A stretch of DNA of 50,880 bases from the NCBI GenBank assembly GCA_023091735.1, contig JALKBU010000295.1, forward strand, positions 1 to 50,880, in the 5' to 3' direction. The notes under the pieces were generated by a model. That model worked only from the letters and a program-made list of their open reading frames with translations. It was not told the origin of the DNA and did no database searches. The stretch comes from Trichomonas tenax (lineage: Eukaryota; Parabasalia; Trichomonadida; Trichomonadidae). Numbering within the stretch: the stretch's first letter is position 1; each line of letters starts with the position of its first letter. A program made the translations under genes and the position numbers. Shown one piece after another: positions 10,060 to 19,548 of the stretch.

Positions 10060-10314
10060 TTATGAATCATTATTGATTTCGACAGCTTCTGGCTGTCCTA
10101 GTGATGATTCTTCGTCATTATCGCCGCTATAGCTTATCTCCCTTATTTTGGTCACCGCAAAATAGACGAAATAAGTGAAGATGAGAGTTGGAATTAGGAA
10201 AAGAATGCCTTGATCTTTGTTTGTATCTTTCACCTCTTCGGGGTTAAGCTCTATATTATAATGGCCTGAAGGAGCCCTTCGAATTGCAAGTATTAAAGCT
10301 AAAAATGAAAACAT
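10060..10314 (-). CDS. Small membrane protein with N-terminal signal and one further helix
   Basis: 84 residues. The hydrophobic N-terminus MFSFLALILAI could be a signal peptide. A short polar segment with an N-terminal Gly/Pro turn precedes a strong membrane helix (about 37-57, ILFLIPTLIFTYFVYFAV) and an acidic tail (GDNDEESSLGQPEAVEINNDS). This predicts a small type I protein with an acidic cytosolic tail. It is divergent to the next gene, about 95 bases away, so the two may share a promoter region. I do not recognise the family. The coherent architecture argues that it is real despite its size. Confidence 0.6.
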   Translation of the reverse strand: MFSFLALILAIRRAPSGHYNIELNPEEVKDTNKDQGILFLIPTLIFTYFVYFAVTKIREISYSGDNDEESSLGQPEAVEINNDS

Positions 10315-10392
10315 TATATAATATTAAAAAGTGCCACTAAAAAACAGTGCTATTATATAAAAGGGTCGACTAATGAAAAACAGGGTCTTATT

Positions 10393-10397
10393 TCATT
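10393..10397 (+). promoter_or_regulatory. Initiator-like TCATT that decides the start of the next gene
   Basis: TCATT with the A 14 bases upstream of the ATG at 10409. It lies downstream of an earlier in-frame ATG at 10373, so transcription starting here would exclude that ATG. Confidence 0.55.
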
Positions 10398-10408
10398 TCC
10401 TTTCTTAC

Positions 10409-10621
10409 ATGGGAGCATTATTCAGTTGTTTCAGGAACACAGGCTATAAGCAACTCGATGACAACGTCGACAATGGTCTCGGTGGTGAGGATATGGACCT
10501 CGGAATCCCAACAGACGCGGAGTTTATGGCAGCCATTCAAGCAAATGAAGATGATGACGCTATACAACTGAGTGACCAAGAAATTGCTATATACCTCGAA
10601 AATCTCAAGGATCAAAAGTAA
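10409..10621 (+). CDS. Small acidic protein with N-terminal myristoylation/palmitoylation motif
   Basis: From the ATG at 10409 the protein is 70 residues and begins MGALFSCF. That is a standard N-myristoylation start (Met-Gly-x-x-x-Ser) with a Cys at position 7 suited to palmitoylation, so membrane anchoring by lipid is likely. The rest is acidic and partly helical, ending QEIAIYLENLKDQK. An upstream in-frame ATG at 10373 would add 12 residues and hide the motif, but the initiator-like TCATT lies between the two ATGs and supports the shorter form. It is divergent to the small membrane protein gene. I recognise no family; scaffold-type or BORC/Ragulator-like small adaptors have a similar look but no specific match. 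Confidence 0.65.
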   Translation: MGALFSCFRNTGYKQLDDNVDNGLGGEDMDLGIPTDAEFMAAIQANEDDDAIQLSDQEIAIYLENLKDQK

Positions 10622-10925
10622 TCATTTTTGTTTATTTTTCTTGATTATTAAGTTAGATGAATAAGTTCGTACACGGAACTAAGACATTGAATTTAGTTTC
10701 TATACAGTGAAGAAATATTACTATCATTATAAATTATGGTGTTATTAATTTAGGAAATTCACCAATTATCTTTTTTTTCTAAACGAACTATCACAAATCA
10801 TAGACATACCCTTAGGTAATATATGTTTAATAGATATGGATCCATTATGATCAAGGTTATGAAGAAAAGATAGATTTGACATATGATAAATACTTGACAA
10901 ATAAACTTGTTTTACATAACAAAAT
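10622..10925. other. Intergenic, nothing recognised
   Basis: A+T-rich spacer containing the promoter of the next gene at its right end. No further feature is seen. Confidence 0.5.
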
Positions 10926-10930
10926 TCACT
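10926..10930 (+). promoter_or_regulatory. Initiator-like TCACT
   Basis: TCACT followed by a T-run, with the A 13 bases upstream of the ATG at 10941. It fits the trichomonad initiator. Confidence 0.55.
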
Positions 10931-10940
10931 TTTTTAAAAA

Positions 10941-11738
10941 ATGACTGATGCTGTGAAGGATTATTTTGCACAATTCGGAAGCGACGACTCAGACAGTGAT
11001 GACGATGAAGGTTATGTTCCAGAGCCTAAGAAGAAATCGGACAAAAAACAAGATAATGAAATTCCAAAACAAGAAGAAAATCAGCCAATTGTCGAACAAA
11101 AAGCGGATCAAGAACAAGTACAAAAGGTGGAAGAAGTTAAACCAACAGAAAACCAATCAGAGGTTCCACAAACAGCAAATCCAAATGTTTCGGAGTCTGT
11201 TCAACCAACAACAGAACCAGCACAAACCGCAGCACCAACACAACAGTCAGAGCCAGCTCACGACATGGTTCCATCTTTAGACAACGATTACTACCAACCT
11301 GTTAGAGAGAGGACAGCTGAAGAAAGGGAACAGTCGAACAAGTTGATTACCGATTATTTCGCAAAGTTGCTTGGCTTAGATGACGACGAGGAAGAAGATA
11401 TCGAAGATGCTGAGTATACAAAGCTCAATATCAATAAAAAGAAGGATAAGAAGCAAGAGGAATCAGCGAAGCAGGACGTCAAAGCTACAGAAGAAAGTGA
11501 CACTGAACCAATTCATCCTGAAGATATTTATGGACCAATTGAGAGATTGATAACAGAACTTGGAGAATTTGAAAGTGCACAGGCAGCTCTTGAAAGTGGG
11601 TTATCAGAAGCTCAACTTATTTCTATCACAAATCTTGCAACAAAATTGCTTTTCTTAGGCTTCGCTGATATCTACGAGAAGCCAACTGTCGAATTGAAAG
11701 CCATACTAGCAGATTTGAAGACAAAATTAGGTTTATAG
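10941..11738 (+). CDS. Acidic, largely disordered protein with helical C-terminus
   Basis: 265 residues. The N-terminus has an Asp/Ser acidic cluster (FGSDDSDSDDDEGY, about 12-25) and a Lys/Gln/Glu-rich low-complexity region to about 110. A conserved-looking motif, DNDYYQPVRERTAEEREQ (about 114-131), precedes the helix ITDYFAKLLGLDDDEEED and another Lys/Glu-rich linker. A helical C-terminal domain (about 190-265) ends in LKTKLGL. Proteins like this are often scaffolds or RNA/chromatin adaptors, but I recognise no family. It ends with TAG, which shows TAG is a real stop codon in this genome. A good initiator lies upstream. Confidence 0.75.
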   Translation: MTDAVKDYFAQFGSDDSDSDDDEGYVPEPKKKSDKKQDNEIPKQEENQPIVEQKADQEQVQKVEEVKPTENQSEVPQTANPNVSESVQPTTEPAQTAAPTQQSEPAHDMVPSLDNDYYQPVRERTAEEREQSNKLITDYFAKLLGLDDDEEEDIEDAEYTKLNINKKKDKKQEESAKQDVKATEESDTEPIHPEDIYGPIERLITELGEFESAQAALESGLSEAQLISITNLATKLLFLGFADIYEKPTVELKAILADLKTKLGL

Positions 11739-11913
11739 AATTTTAATTTTTGTTTTATTGTTTATTTGTTGCATTAAAAATATAAATTTAGGTAGAAAAG
11801 TTTATTTGTAGTCATAAAAAGACCCCATTTTTATTATATTAGATTTCATATTTTGAAAATTAAAAGAAATAATAATTCATTTATTCAAGCAAAAAATAAA
11901 ACCAGCATATTTA

Positions 11914-12321
11914 TTAGTCCTCAAGTGTCTTGAGCTGTTCCTCAACAAGTTGTACAAGATATGGTGTGCGATCGTATGTGCAAAGATTAAGGCTCTTACC
12001 GAGCTCGCGACGGTCGATTTCAATTTCTGGGTGCTGACTTTCGAATTTGAGAACAGCTGGTGCGAATTTGAATCCAGCAGATTGAATGAATTCTAAAACG
12101 AGTTTGTATTGAAGTTCTTTGTCTCCATCGATAGGAATGCTTGGGAATGCCTGAAGTTCTGGCTGTGAGTCATCAAGAATGTGACGAGCAGCAACTTTAG
12201 CCATTTCTTGAGCATCAGCGAGGACTTTCTCCTTGATGCCCTTCTCTTCGACGAGCTTCTGAAGTTCCTCGATAACTTCCTTCTGTGTATCACTGACGAC
12301 ACCTTCAAGCCAGGAGCTCAT
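11914..12321 (-). CDS. FOP/FOR20-like LisH protein (centrosome/basal body)
   Basis: From the ATG at 12319-12321 the protein is 135 residues. A helical N-terminus (VVSDTQKEVIEELQKLVEEKGI) precedes ELQYKLVLEFIQSAGFKFAPAVLKFES and then IDRRELGKSLNL with a closing helix PYLVQLVEEQL. This is the FOP/FOR20 (CEP20) version of the LisH dimerisation fold: 'LVxEFLxxxxxxxTxxVxxxES....LDRxxLxxxL......PLLxxIL'. Such proteins work at centrioles and basal bodies, fitting a flagellate. An upstream in-frame ATG at 12390 would add 23 basic, unconserved residues. I prefer 12321 because TCAAAAAATG precedes it and the extension looks like leader. Family confidence is moderate, as LisH motifs also occur in other proteins. 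Confidence 0.72.
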   Translation of the reverse strand: MSSWLEGVVSDTQKEVIEELQKLVEEKGIKEKVLADAQEMAKVAARHILDDSQPELQAFPSIPIDGDKELQYKLVLEFIQSAGFKFAPAVLKFESQHPEIEIDRRELGKSLNLCTYDRTPYLVQLVEEQLKTLED

Positions 12322-12944
12322 TTTTTGATTTTTTTTCAAACGTCCAACTATTATTTGGTCATTTGTAGACTTGATATTTGATATACCCATTATGCATATA
12401 TTCTATTTTCACCAAAATTAGCTCCCTATATAGATTTTTTGAAGAAAATTATGTTTTTTGACACGTAAAAACTAAAATTGTCATGTAAAATACTTTCATT
12501 TTTCATATCTCGAAAAGCAAAAGTGTGCATTTTGGCACTAAATATAGCTAAAAACAACATCTACTTATAATGAAAACAATAGAATGATATGTATAGAAGT
12601 AGTGACCTTTATATTAAGCTCTGAATAAATACGTAGAAAACAATATTTTGAATGAAATGTAAAACTGTTATATTCATGAAAACACATTGGAAAACATATG
12701 GCTATGTGATACATGAATGAAACATAAGTTGCAATCAATAGTTGATGATCAATATTTTCTTTTTATGCAAATATTGATTTCATTCATGGAAATATATAGA
12801 GATAGATTTAAGTTGTCTCATATTCATCATTCCTGTGAATAAACATTTGAGATTAAGTTATGTATATAATAAAAGTATTTTGATAAGAAAAAGATCAATT
12901 TTATTTGTAAATTTGTTCAGTTTCGATTAAGTTTTGTAGATAGA
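12322..12944. other. Intergenic between divergent genes
   Basis: A+T-rich spacer separating the FOP-like gene and the dehydrogenase gene. It should contain both promoters. No conserved motif beyond short TCA words is clear. Confidence 0.45.
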
Positions 12945-13832
12945 ATGAATTTCATAATTTATCTTTTAGCTTTTATAGGGTTTATTTTCATCCTGTTCTG
13001 CATAATTCGCTTCATCATATCATTTGTGCCTCGAATTTTGCCAGAACAAGACCTTGGACAGAAATATTCGAAAGGATACGCGTTAATTACTGGAGCAACA
13101 GATGGAATTGGTCTAAAAATCGCTCTGAAACTTCTCGCGCAGGGTTTTGACGTTCATGTTGTCGGTCTTCAAACATATCAAACTATTCAAAATTTATCTT
13201 CGAATTCTAAAGTAACATACTGCGATTTATTCGATCCTTCGAAGACAATAGAACTATGCCAATGGATTGAGACATATAAACCCAAGCTGCTCATTCACGC
13301 TGCCGGGTTATGTCATCCATCATACTTTCATAAGGTAAATAACCCACAAAACTACAACCAAGCGTTTATCACATCGATGGTGGATCTAACATCCACATTT
13401 TTACGCGTTAGAAAGTCGAATGGAGGAATTATATTCTTTTCATCGCAAGTTTCCTTCTTCTCGAATCCATACGCAGCTCTGTACGCTGCTACAAAGGCAT
13501 ACACCGAGCAGTTCGCCAGAGCATTGGCTATAGAGTATCCAAAACTTGATATTTTAGTTGTTCTTCCTGGAGCTGTCAAAAGAACGGGATTCTTCAACTA
13601 TTTCCCTAAGTTCTGGGCTTTTAATCTCATTCAGTATTTAGGCGACGACGTTGACACTGCTGCATCATTAGTTTTTAGAGTTTTAGGAAGATTTTCTTCG
13701 AATGATTTTGGAATTTATACTTATTTGACAAGAATCGGAGTTGGATTGGTTGATTCGAATATCATGGACTTGTTCAGCAAGATAATCACTTCTCCTCTTC
13801 GTGCTGAGTTCGATAATGCACATGATATCTAA
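12945..13832 (+). CDS. Membrane-anchored short-chain dehydrogenase/reductase (KAR/HSD17B12-like)
   Basis: 295 residues. An N-terminal membrane helix (3-28) is followed by a complete classical SDR fold. The cofactor motif TGATDGIG is at 49-56, HAAG at 118-121 in place of NNAG, the catalytic Ser region FFSSQ at about 164-168, and YAATK (Tyr180, Lys184) is intact. PGAVKRTGF follows in the substrate-loop region. An N-terminal membrane anchor plus this loop resembles very-long-chain 3-ketoacyl-CoA reductase and 17-beta-hydroxysteroid dehydrogenase type 12 of the ER, which use NADPH. The exact substrate cannot be read from sequence. All catalytic residues are present, so an active enzyme is expected. 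Confidence 0.85.
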   Translation: MNFIIYLLAFIGFIFILFCIIRFIISFVPRILPEQDLGQKYSKGYALITGATDGIGLKIALKLLAQGFDVHVVGLQTYQTIQNLSSNSKVTYCDLFDPSKTIELCQWIETYKPKLLIHAAGLCHPSYFHKVNNPQNYNQAFITSMVDLTSTFLRVRKSNGGIIFFSSQVSFFSNPYAALYAATKAYTEQFARALAIEYPKLDILVVLPGAVKRTGFFNYFPKFWAFNLIQYLGDDVDTAASLVFRVLGRFSSNDFGIYTYLTRIGVGLVDSNIMDLFSKIITSPLRAEFDNAHDI

Positions 13833-14144
13833 TTTTTTCACAAAATCGTTCTAAATTATCAATCTATCTTTCATTTTAGTTCCTTTCTCATCTTTTATAA
13901 CAAAATAACTCAATATATACAAATGCAGCAAATCAAACCCCTTATTTTTCTGATTTAGCATGAAAACTTTGCTGCAAGTTTAAATGAGATTTTGATTTTC
14001 AAATTTCTACATCTAAGTTTTGTTTCACAATATAGGTTTCTTCTTTTATGTAGTCCAAAAATAGCACATTATTCAAATTGGATTCTGATTCAAATATGAA
14101 AAATTGAGCAAAATTAGGATAGAAAGTCTAATATTTACAACACA
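13833..14144. other. Intergenic between convergent genes
   Basis: A+T-rich spacer holding the 3' ends of two convergent genes. No terminator-like hairpin is evident. Confidence 0.5.
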
Positions 14145-15478
14145 TTAATTAAAAGCATGTGAGCCGTTAATGATGCCAGTCCACATCAAGTTGACAGGCA
14201 ATGTGAGCAAAGACGTCCAATATAAGATGTACGATACCATGCTTTCACCAAATTCGAAAGTGACAGACAAGTGGTATCCGTACATTGCCGATGGCGCTGC
14301 ATTGGCGAACACAAGGAGCTTCGCTACATCCTTTGGCTGCCTCAAAAGGTAAGAAAATCCAAGAGATAATGATGGCTCAATCAAGAAGTGACAGATGACT
14401 CCAACGACGACATCTAAGACAGGAACCTTATTGAATGAGTGGTACCAGATGATTACGCCGTTGCAGAACAGTCCTGCAGCATAAATGGACTTTTCGAGGT
14501 CGGTTACTAAATTATCCAGGAATTTTGGCATAGAGATAGGAATAGCACTCCAGATAATGCCAAGAATGCCGCAGATTGTCAACTGGTTGACAAATTCCCA
14601 TAAAATTAGCCATTTTCTGTTCCAATATTTTGGTTTTGGTTCTTCTTTTGGTTTGGAGACAACAACATCTGGAGGAGGCTGAACATTCTTCTGCAGTTGC
14701 TTGATTTCCTGTTTTGGCTCTTTTTCGACGTTTTCTTGCTTATCGTTTTGGACATTTGGCTCTTCTTGATCATATGACATCGACTCATCTGCACTTGAGT
14801 GAACGCTCTGCTCTTCTTCGAGTTCATCACTATCGTGGATTTTCACAATGTGAACTTTTCCATCTTCATCTACAACTTCAACTTCTTCTGCGGAATCAGC
14901 ATCTGGAAGTTCTTCCTCTTCATTTTCAACGTGTGGAGTCTCCTTTGGTTCAATAAGAACAAAATTTGTTTTTGGTTCGTCTGAAGTATTCATTTTCTTC
15001 TCATAATCTTCAATATAATACAATCCAAGTATTTGGTGTAGCGGAGCGATGAGAATATACTGGAGAAAACACGCCAATGCCGCATGAACAGCGATTGAAT
15101 CGTCAAATAAAACTTGTGAAATTGGAACTGCGTAGTATAAGAAATCGGTCTGACATATAGCGATCGAATTTTTATGAATTTAACTGCGATTGTATCAGAA
15201 GGATGATAAATAAGTGAATATAAAAATTAAATCAAATGCAAAGCAATTTGGATCAGCAATGCATGCAGCAGCGACATCCATGTCGCCTTGTTAAGTCCGC
15301 TGTTTCCTATTTCACGGAACAACATCGCAGACATCGGAACTAAATAAACAAGTCTTCTTATCGAATACACATCATTTGCATTGAAGATCTTCCACCAGCT
15401 GCAGCAGAGGCCTATGATGACTATAATCCACACTGCGGCAAAGATCTGAAAAACTTCTAACCAGTCCAACGAATATTC
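14145..15478 (-). pseudogene. Auxin-efflux-carrier (AEC/PIN-like) transporter, broken
   Basis: Two halves of one AEC-family permease are visible. The 5' half (about 15478-15230) has two or three membrane helices (FQIFAAVWIIVIIGLCC..., LVYLVPMSAMLF). The 3' part (from about 15150 to the stop at 14145) continues with AICQTDFLYYAVPISQVLF, matching the AEC 'ANxxFxGxPIxxxLF' helix. A Glu/Asp-rich central loop and five C-terminal helices follow, including FANAAPSAMYGYHLSVTF. AEC proteins have ten helices around such a loop. There is no ATG at the 5' end: the frame starts after a TAA with a TTG-containing stretch. Between 15150 and 15235 the reading must change frame about three times, and stop codons occur in each frame. 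No trichomonad intron signals are present. A shortened protein from the ATG at 14993 is possible but would lack half the transporter. Confidence 0.75.
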
Positions 15479-16269
15479 TTAATTATGAAAAATTATGTTT
15501 ATTCAGAATATTCGTTCAATATCCTCACCAGCAATCACTGTATACATTCTAAATATCGGATTTCGTGTGTCTAAGTTAGGGCGATTAAACAGTTATTTTT
15601 TATTTCAATCATGCGATTTGATGGTGGTTTGGAGAGTGGAGATGATTGCTGGCTTGGAGCTTATTGCTATGATCGCTGTTATCCATAGATTGCTTTTGAT
15701 ATTTCATTGTTTTTTTAATATCTTTCTTATCATGAAATTTTTCTTCAATAATATACATAAACGTGTCCTGTATTCAATGTCCTATTAATCGAAAACGTTC
15801 AATTTTATATATTTTTTATTTCTTATTTTTTTCAATGAGATGTACTCAAAGGTCCTAGTGAGAACAGTATTCCATACGAATGTAGGCAATCCTATTGTAA
15901 TTTTGCGCAATAAATCACTTTAGATTAGACTGAAATTTTGATAATCACCAATTCTCAATTTTTTATGTTTCAAACTTCGTCACATGGTACTGAGACATCT
16001 TTTAAATATAGTTCAGCACAATTTTATTAACAAAAACAAATCTGTTGGTGAAACCCCTTAATTTTCATCGAATACAACTAAATCGACGTTTATCTCAACA
16101 TTGTATTGATCAAATCATGAAATTCTTTATACAGTGTTGAGAGCGATAAGTACACTATAGATTTAATTGATTTAGAACGGTTGAATAGCTATGAATAATT
16201 CAAAAATCCGTTTTATTTAACACTAAAAATCAATGTCGAAAAAATTGATAAACAAAAATTGTATATGAA
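15479..16269. other. Intergenic, nothing recognised
   Basis: An open stretch at 15495-15788 has a composition dominated by Ile/Phe/Leu and no family resemblance; I treat it as chance. The rest is A+T-rich spacer. Confidence 0.45.
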
Positions 16270-17547
16270 TTAGAATAAGTTGCATGTCTGGAGGATCCTA
16301 AGAGCATTCCTAACAGAGATATCACCAGACTCTATTAGCTTCGCGGCAACAGTCTCAATGTGCTTCTTTGAGCATCCTGCTCCACACGCGATGTTCCTTG
16401 AGTGCAACTTCATATGTCCAGCGCAGATTCCATTAGTAACGAGTGCTCTCAGTGCGGCAAAGTTAGAAACGAGTCCGACAGCAGCTACTGTTCTAGCAAG
16501 ACCGTCAGCGCTGTCAGTTCTAAGCATCTTCCTCATTAGCATAATATCTGGGTTCCTTCTGATCGTTCCACCGACGATTCCAACAGGCATTGGGATCCAT
16601 ATCTCACGGACAATATTTCCGTCATCTTCTATTCTATAGGATGTCAATGCAGGATTTTGTGAACTGCAGGCATAAGAGTGAACAGCAGATTCAACAGCTC
16701 TCGTGTCATTGCCTGTCGCGAGGACAACATAAGTGACGCCATTCATGATGCCCTTTCTGTGTGTGGGGCCTCTTGTTGGGTCCGCGCTTGCAAAATCAAC
16801 AGCCATTATTATCCTTTGAGCGACTTGGATACCTGAAAATCTGCCCTGACTGAGCGACGAGATCGGCCACTTGCACTGTGCGTGAATTAATCGCTTCTTT
16901 GTAAGATTGGTGATGATCGCGAACAAAGGTTCCCAATCAAGCTTCTCTGACAGGAACTTAAGGACAGCTTCGCATGCAGTATTCACACAGTTCGCTCCCA
17001 TGGCATCACAGACATTTATGTCGATGTCAACACTGATTGTTAATGCTGACTTCGTCTGAACGAGTCTGTAGTCTACATTGTGGACACCGCCATTTCTTGC
17101 GACCATTGATGGCATTGTATCGTTGGCAACCTTGATGATATCGGATTCTAATGCTTTCATTACTGAAATTGGATTTAATTCAATCTCAGGAACAACTAGA
17201 ACGGCCTAACCTGAGCAGATATTGACTCCAGACGCTGTTGTAAAGCCTCCTGTCGGTCTGCAGAGCTTCGCTGCCAATGAAGCTCCAGCGATAACAGATG
17301 GTTCTTCATTCGCCATTGGAATGATGACTTCTTTGCCGTCAACAATGAAGTTCGTGGCAATTCCGATAGGAAGGCTGTGCATGGCGACACAGTTCTCGAT
17401 CATTGTGTCCTCATTCTTTATGTTCAAGCTGTGCTCTGTAGATTTGAGGAGCTTGAGCTCTTCATCGCTGAAATCGAAGAGCTTCCTCAATGCCTCGTGG
17501 CGTTCATCAATAGTGAGCTTGAAGAAGCCAGGAATCGCAGAACACAT
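16270..17547 (-). pseudogene. Class II HMG-CoA reductase interrupted by one in-frame TAG
   Basis: The frame from the ATG at 17545-17547 to the stop at 16270 encodes a full-length (about 425 residue) class II HMG-CoA reductase, the enzyme making mevalonate from HMG-CoA. All expected motifs are there: MIENCV with catalytic Glu51, ATNFIVDGKE, MANEEPSV, GGFTT, DAMGAN (about 181-186), HRKGIMNG with Lys (about 265), ATGND with Asp (about 281) and the catalytic His in GHMKLH near the C-terminus. The only defect is a TAG at 17206-17208 (codon 114), exactly where the family has the conserved Gln of 'AQVQ' (bacterial class II numbering is nearly the same). A single C-to-T change from CAG would give this. 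Reading resumes in the same frame with AVLVVPEIELNP. Class II enzymes are bacterial-type. A second ATG at 17160 could start a 296-residue piece lacking Glu51. A TCATA initiator is present. Confidence 0.9.
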
Positions 17548-17554
17548 TTTTGAA

Positions 17555-17559
17555 TATGA
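17555..17559 (-). promoter_or_regulatory. Initiator-like TCATA for the HMG-CoA reductase gene
   Basis: TCATA with the A ten bases upstream of the ATG. A second TCA lies closer (TCAAAAATG). The promoter looks undamaged although the coding frame has a stop. Confidence 0.5.
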
Positions 17560-18375
17560 TTATATTTTCCAATAATAATTATTTTTATCAATTCCATCGC
17601 ATAATGAGTTTCTTCATATAACCATCTATCAATATATTTTAGATTTATATAATGTATTGAATGACTTTTGATTGATCAGATAAAATCTTGCGATTTATCG
17701 ATCATCCTATTCCAAAACACCAGAATAACTCATATCCAAAGTGTCTGATAAAATGGAACGCTCTCAAAAATACAGAGAGTTATCAAAATTGAAGAAGATA
17801 TTTTTCACAATCTGGACACATCTTCCAACTCTGAAAAATGCGTCTTATTTTTTCTAAATGTGAAAAATAGTATTCCCATATAGTAATGAATCTATATACA
17901 CCCAGAAGTGAAAAAGGGTGTCAAAACACACTAGTTCAATTTGCAAAACGTGACGGAGGCTTGATCTGACTTTTCTGCTATACATCCTATATGTAAGATG
18001 AATCCCCGCAAATAAGGCCCAAATAATTCTGTGTAAGCACGTTTTTTCCATAAAGAAAAAATAAATAAATTTGTCGAAATTTTTTTTCATGTTCTTTGAT
18101 TAAATATAGACTGGGAACCATGCATTAACCAATTTTTATTTTTTGGCAAAAATATCATTGGTTTTATATCCTTAGAGATAGGAAATAAACAGCACTCAGT
18201 CTGCTAATATAGAATACAATTGCATAATGTCAAATGTGGAAAAATCTAAAATATTATAATAGCATCATTCAACATTAGTTATTTATACATGAAATGAATA
18301 TACCTGTTCATCTCCAGTTCAGTTTTTGATAATTTTGAGTTAATATGAAATAAATGATAGACTGAATGTCTGTAA
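17560..18375. other. Intergenic, nothing recognised
   Basis: A+T-rich spacer between divergent genes. An open stretch at 17854-18090 on the minus strand is rich in aromatic and basic residues without any domain look, so I left it out. Confidence 0.45.
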
Positions 18376-18909
18376 ATGATGCTACAGTTATTGCTGAGAA
18401 GAGAGATTGAACTGCATAAAAATCAAATCCAAGAATATCTTCCAAAATACGGCGGTGTTATTGCCTACTACAGGATGCTAGAACAAGAAACAAAACCAGC
18501 GAAGATAGCAAAGATTTGTTCAGATGTTGATCATATTTTTGGAGCAAAACCAGCAGAAGGCGTCAACACATATATGAAGAAAGCAGTAGCGTTTTACGTA
18601 GCGGTTGAAGAAAAACAAATAATTTCACTCGCTGGATTTTCTCATTTAGTTTTAGCCGAACAAAAGGTTGAAAATGGGTTCTTAAAAGAAAATATAAACA
18701 AAGAAATAGACAAAGCATGTGCATTGATCGATATGTCGAAGCATGGAGGCCAAAATCCATTGCTTGGAAGAGCAATGAAATTAAAGCGTAGAATTAACCT
18801 CAAGGATTACATCAAGTTGGGAATTGCGACGGTGTTGCTTGGATTTTTCATCATTGACTGTCTGTCAATTTTTGTCTATCGACAAATGAACTTCCTCCAC
18901 CTCCACTAG
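18376..18909 (+). CDS. Tail-anchored helical protein, unknown
   Basis: 177 residues, mostly alpha-helical, with a basic segment (RAMKLKRRINLKDYIK, about 131-146) just before a C-terminal membrane helix (about 147-168, LGIATVLLGFFIIDCLSIFVY). The final residues run into DNA that on the other strand encodes the end of a glycine-rich protein pseudogene, so the true 3' end of this gene may have been replaced or the two gene ends overlap. A long helical domain with a C-terminal anchor suggests an ER/Golgi or vesicle-membrane protein. It lacks a clear SNARE heptad layer pattern and I make no family call. The ATG directly follows an in-frame TAA, so the start is fixed at 18376 or at the adjacent ATG (18379). 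Confidence 0.6.
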   Translation: MMLQLLLRREIELHKNQIQEYLPKYGGVIAYYRMLEQETKPAKIAKICSDVDHIFGAKPAEGVNTYMKKAVAFYVAVEEKQIISLAGFSHLVLAEQKVENGFLKENINKEIDKACALIDMSKHGGQNPLLGRAMKLKRRINLKDYIKLGIATVLLGFFIIDCLSIFVYRQMNFLHLH

Positions 18910-19548
18910 CGCAAACATTTAACCCAGAACCAACTCCATAGTACCCTCCTCCACCTGTTGACAAAATAGGGGCAATATGAACAGATCTACCATAAAATTT
19001 GCTGCCTGAAGTGTATAAATAACTACCAGTAGCATAGCCCGGACCTGTTTGATTACCTCCACTACCATAATCTCCATATCTCATGCTGAAATCGGATCCA
19101 CCAGTTTCGCCACCTTTGTAAACATTGTATTGGAGCAATTCGATGAGCCCGCGCCACCTCCTGCAAAAAGAATTTCACTTTCATTTGTCGGTAAATCAAC
19201 TGAAATAAAGCTCATTCCTCCTCCAGAAGTGGTGATATCTTTGCTAGATGCTCCTCCAGAGTATCCCGCACCTCCTTCACCATAAGCAGACCTCGTATAT
19301 GCAGTTGTTTCACTTGTGGGATAGACACCATGTTCACCTACAAATATGAAGATATTACGAGATTTATTGGTGAAGAAGATTCCTCTAGCGTAGCCTCCTC
19401 TATCGTCCTCTATTCCTGGCGCATTACCGCCCTGAGCACCCTACGCTTCAAATAAGTATGATCCGGGATGGAGATACTTTATTTGTGGAGCGCAATTAGG
19501 TGGATTGACACAGACAAAGTCGAATACTTCGTTTTGGAACAAGATGAC
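18848..19548 (-). pseudogene. Glycine-rich repeat protein, broken
   Basis: Two open stretches in different frames make up one glycine-rich protein. The 5' part (about 19548-19130) contains YLFEA, a TAG where Trp is usual, GAQGGNAPG, GGYARGIFF, a 'IFIFVGEHG' strand and GGAGYSGGAS...TSGGGMSF, then ILFAGGGAGS. After a frame change near 19125-19140 it continues with YKGGETGGSDFS, STGGGGYYGVGSG and ends CASGGGGSSFVDRQ. This is the Gly-rich fold in which short strands alternate with GG turns, as in ALK/LTK-type glycine-rich domains and abundant in trichomonad surface or secreted proteins. With a nonsense codon (19442-19444) and a frameshift it cannot make the full protein. Its 3' end overlaps the end of the plus-strand gene. 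Confidence 0.7.

Noticed and set aside
15150..15235. Intron in the auxin-efflux-carrier gene
   Set aside because: Trichomonad introns have GTATGT-like 5' and ACTAACACACAG-like 3' signals; neither is present, and several frame changes are needed.
15495..15788. 97-codon open frame on the plus strand
   Set aside because: Hydrophobic chance composition, no initiator and no family resemblance.
17854..18090. 78-codon open frame on the minus strand
   Set aside because: Aromatic/basic chance composition in A+T-rich spacer.
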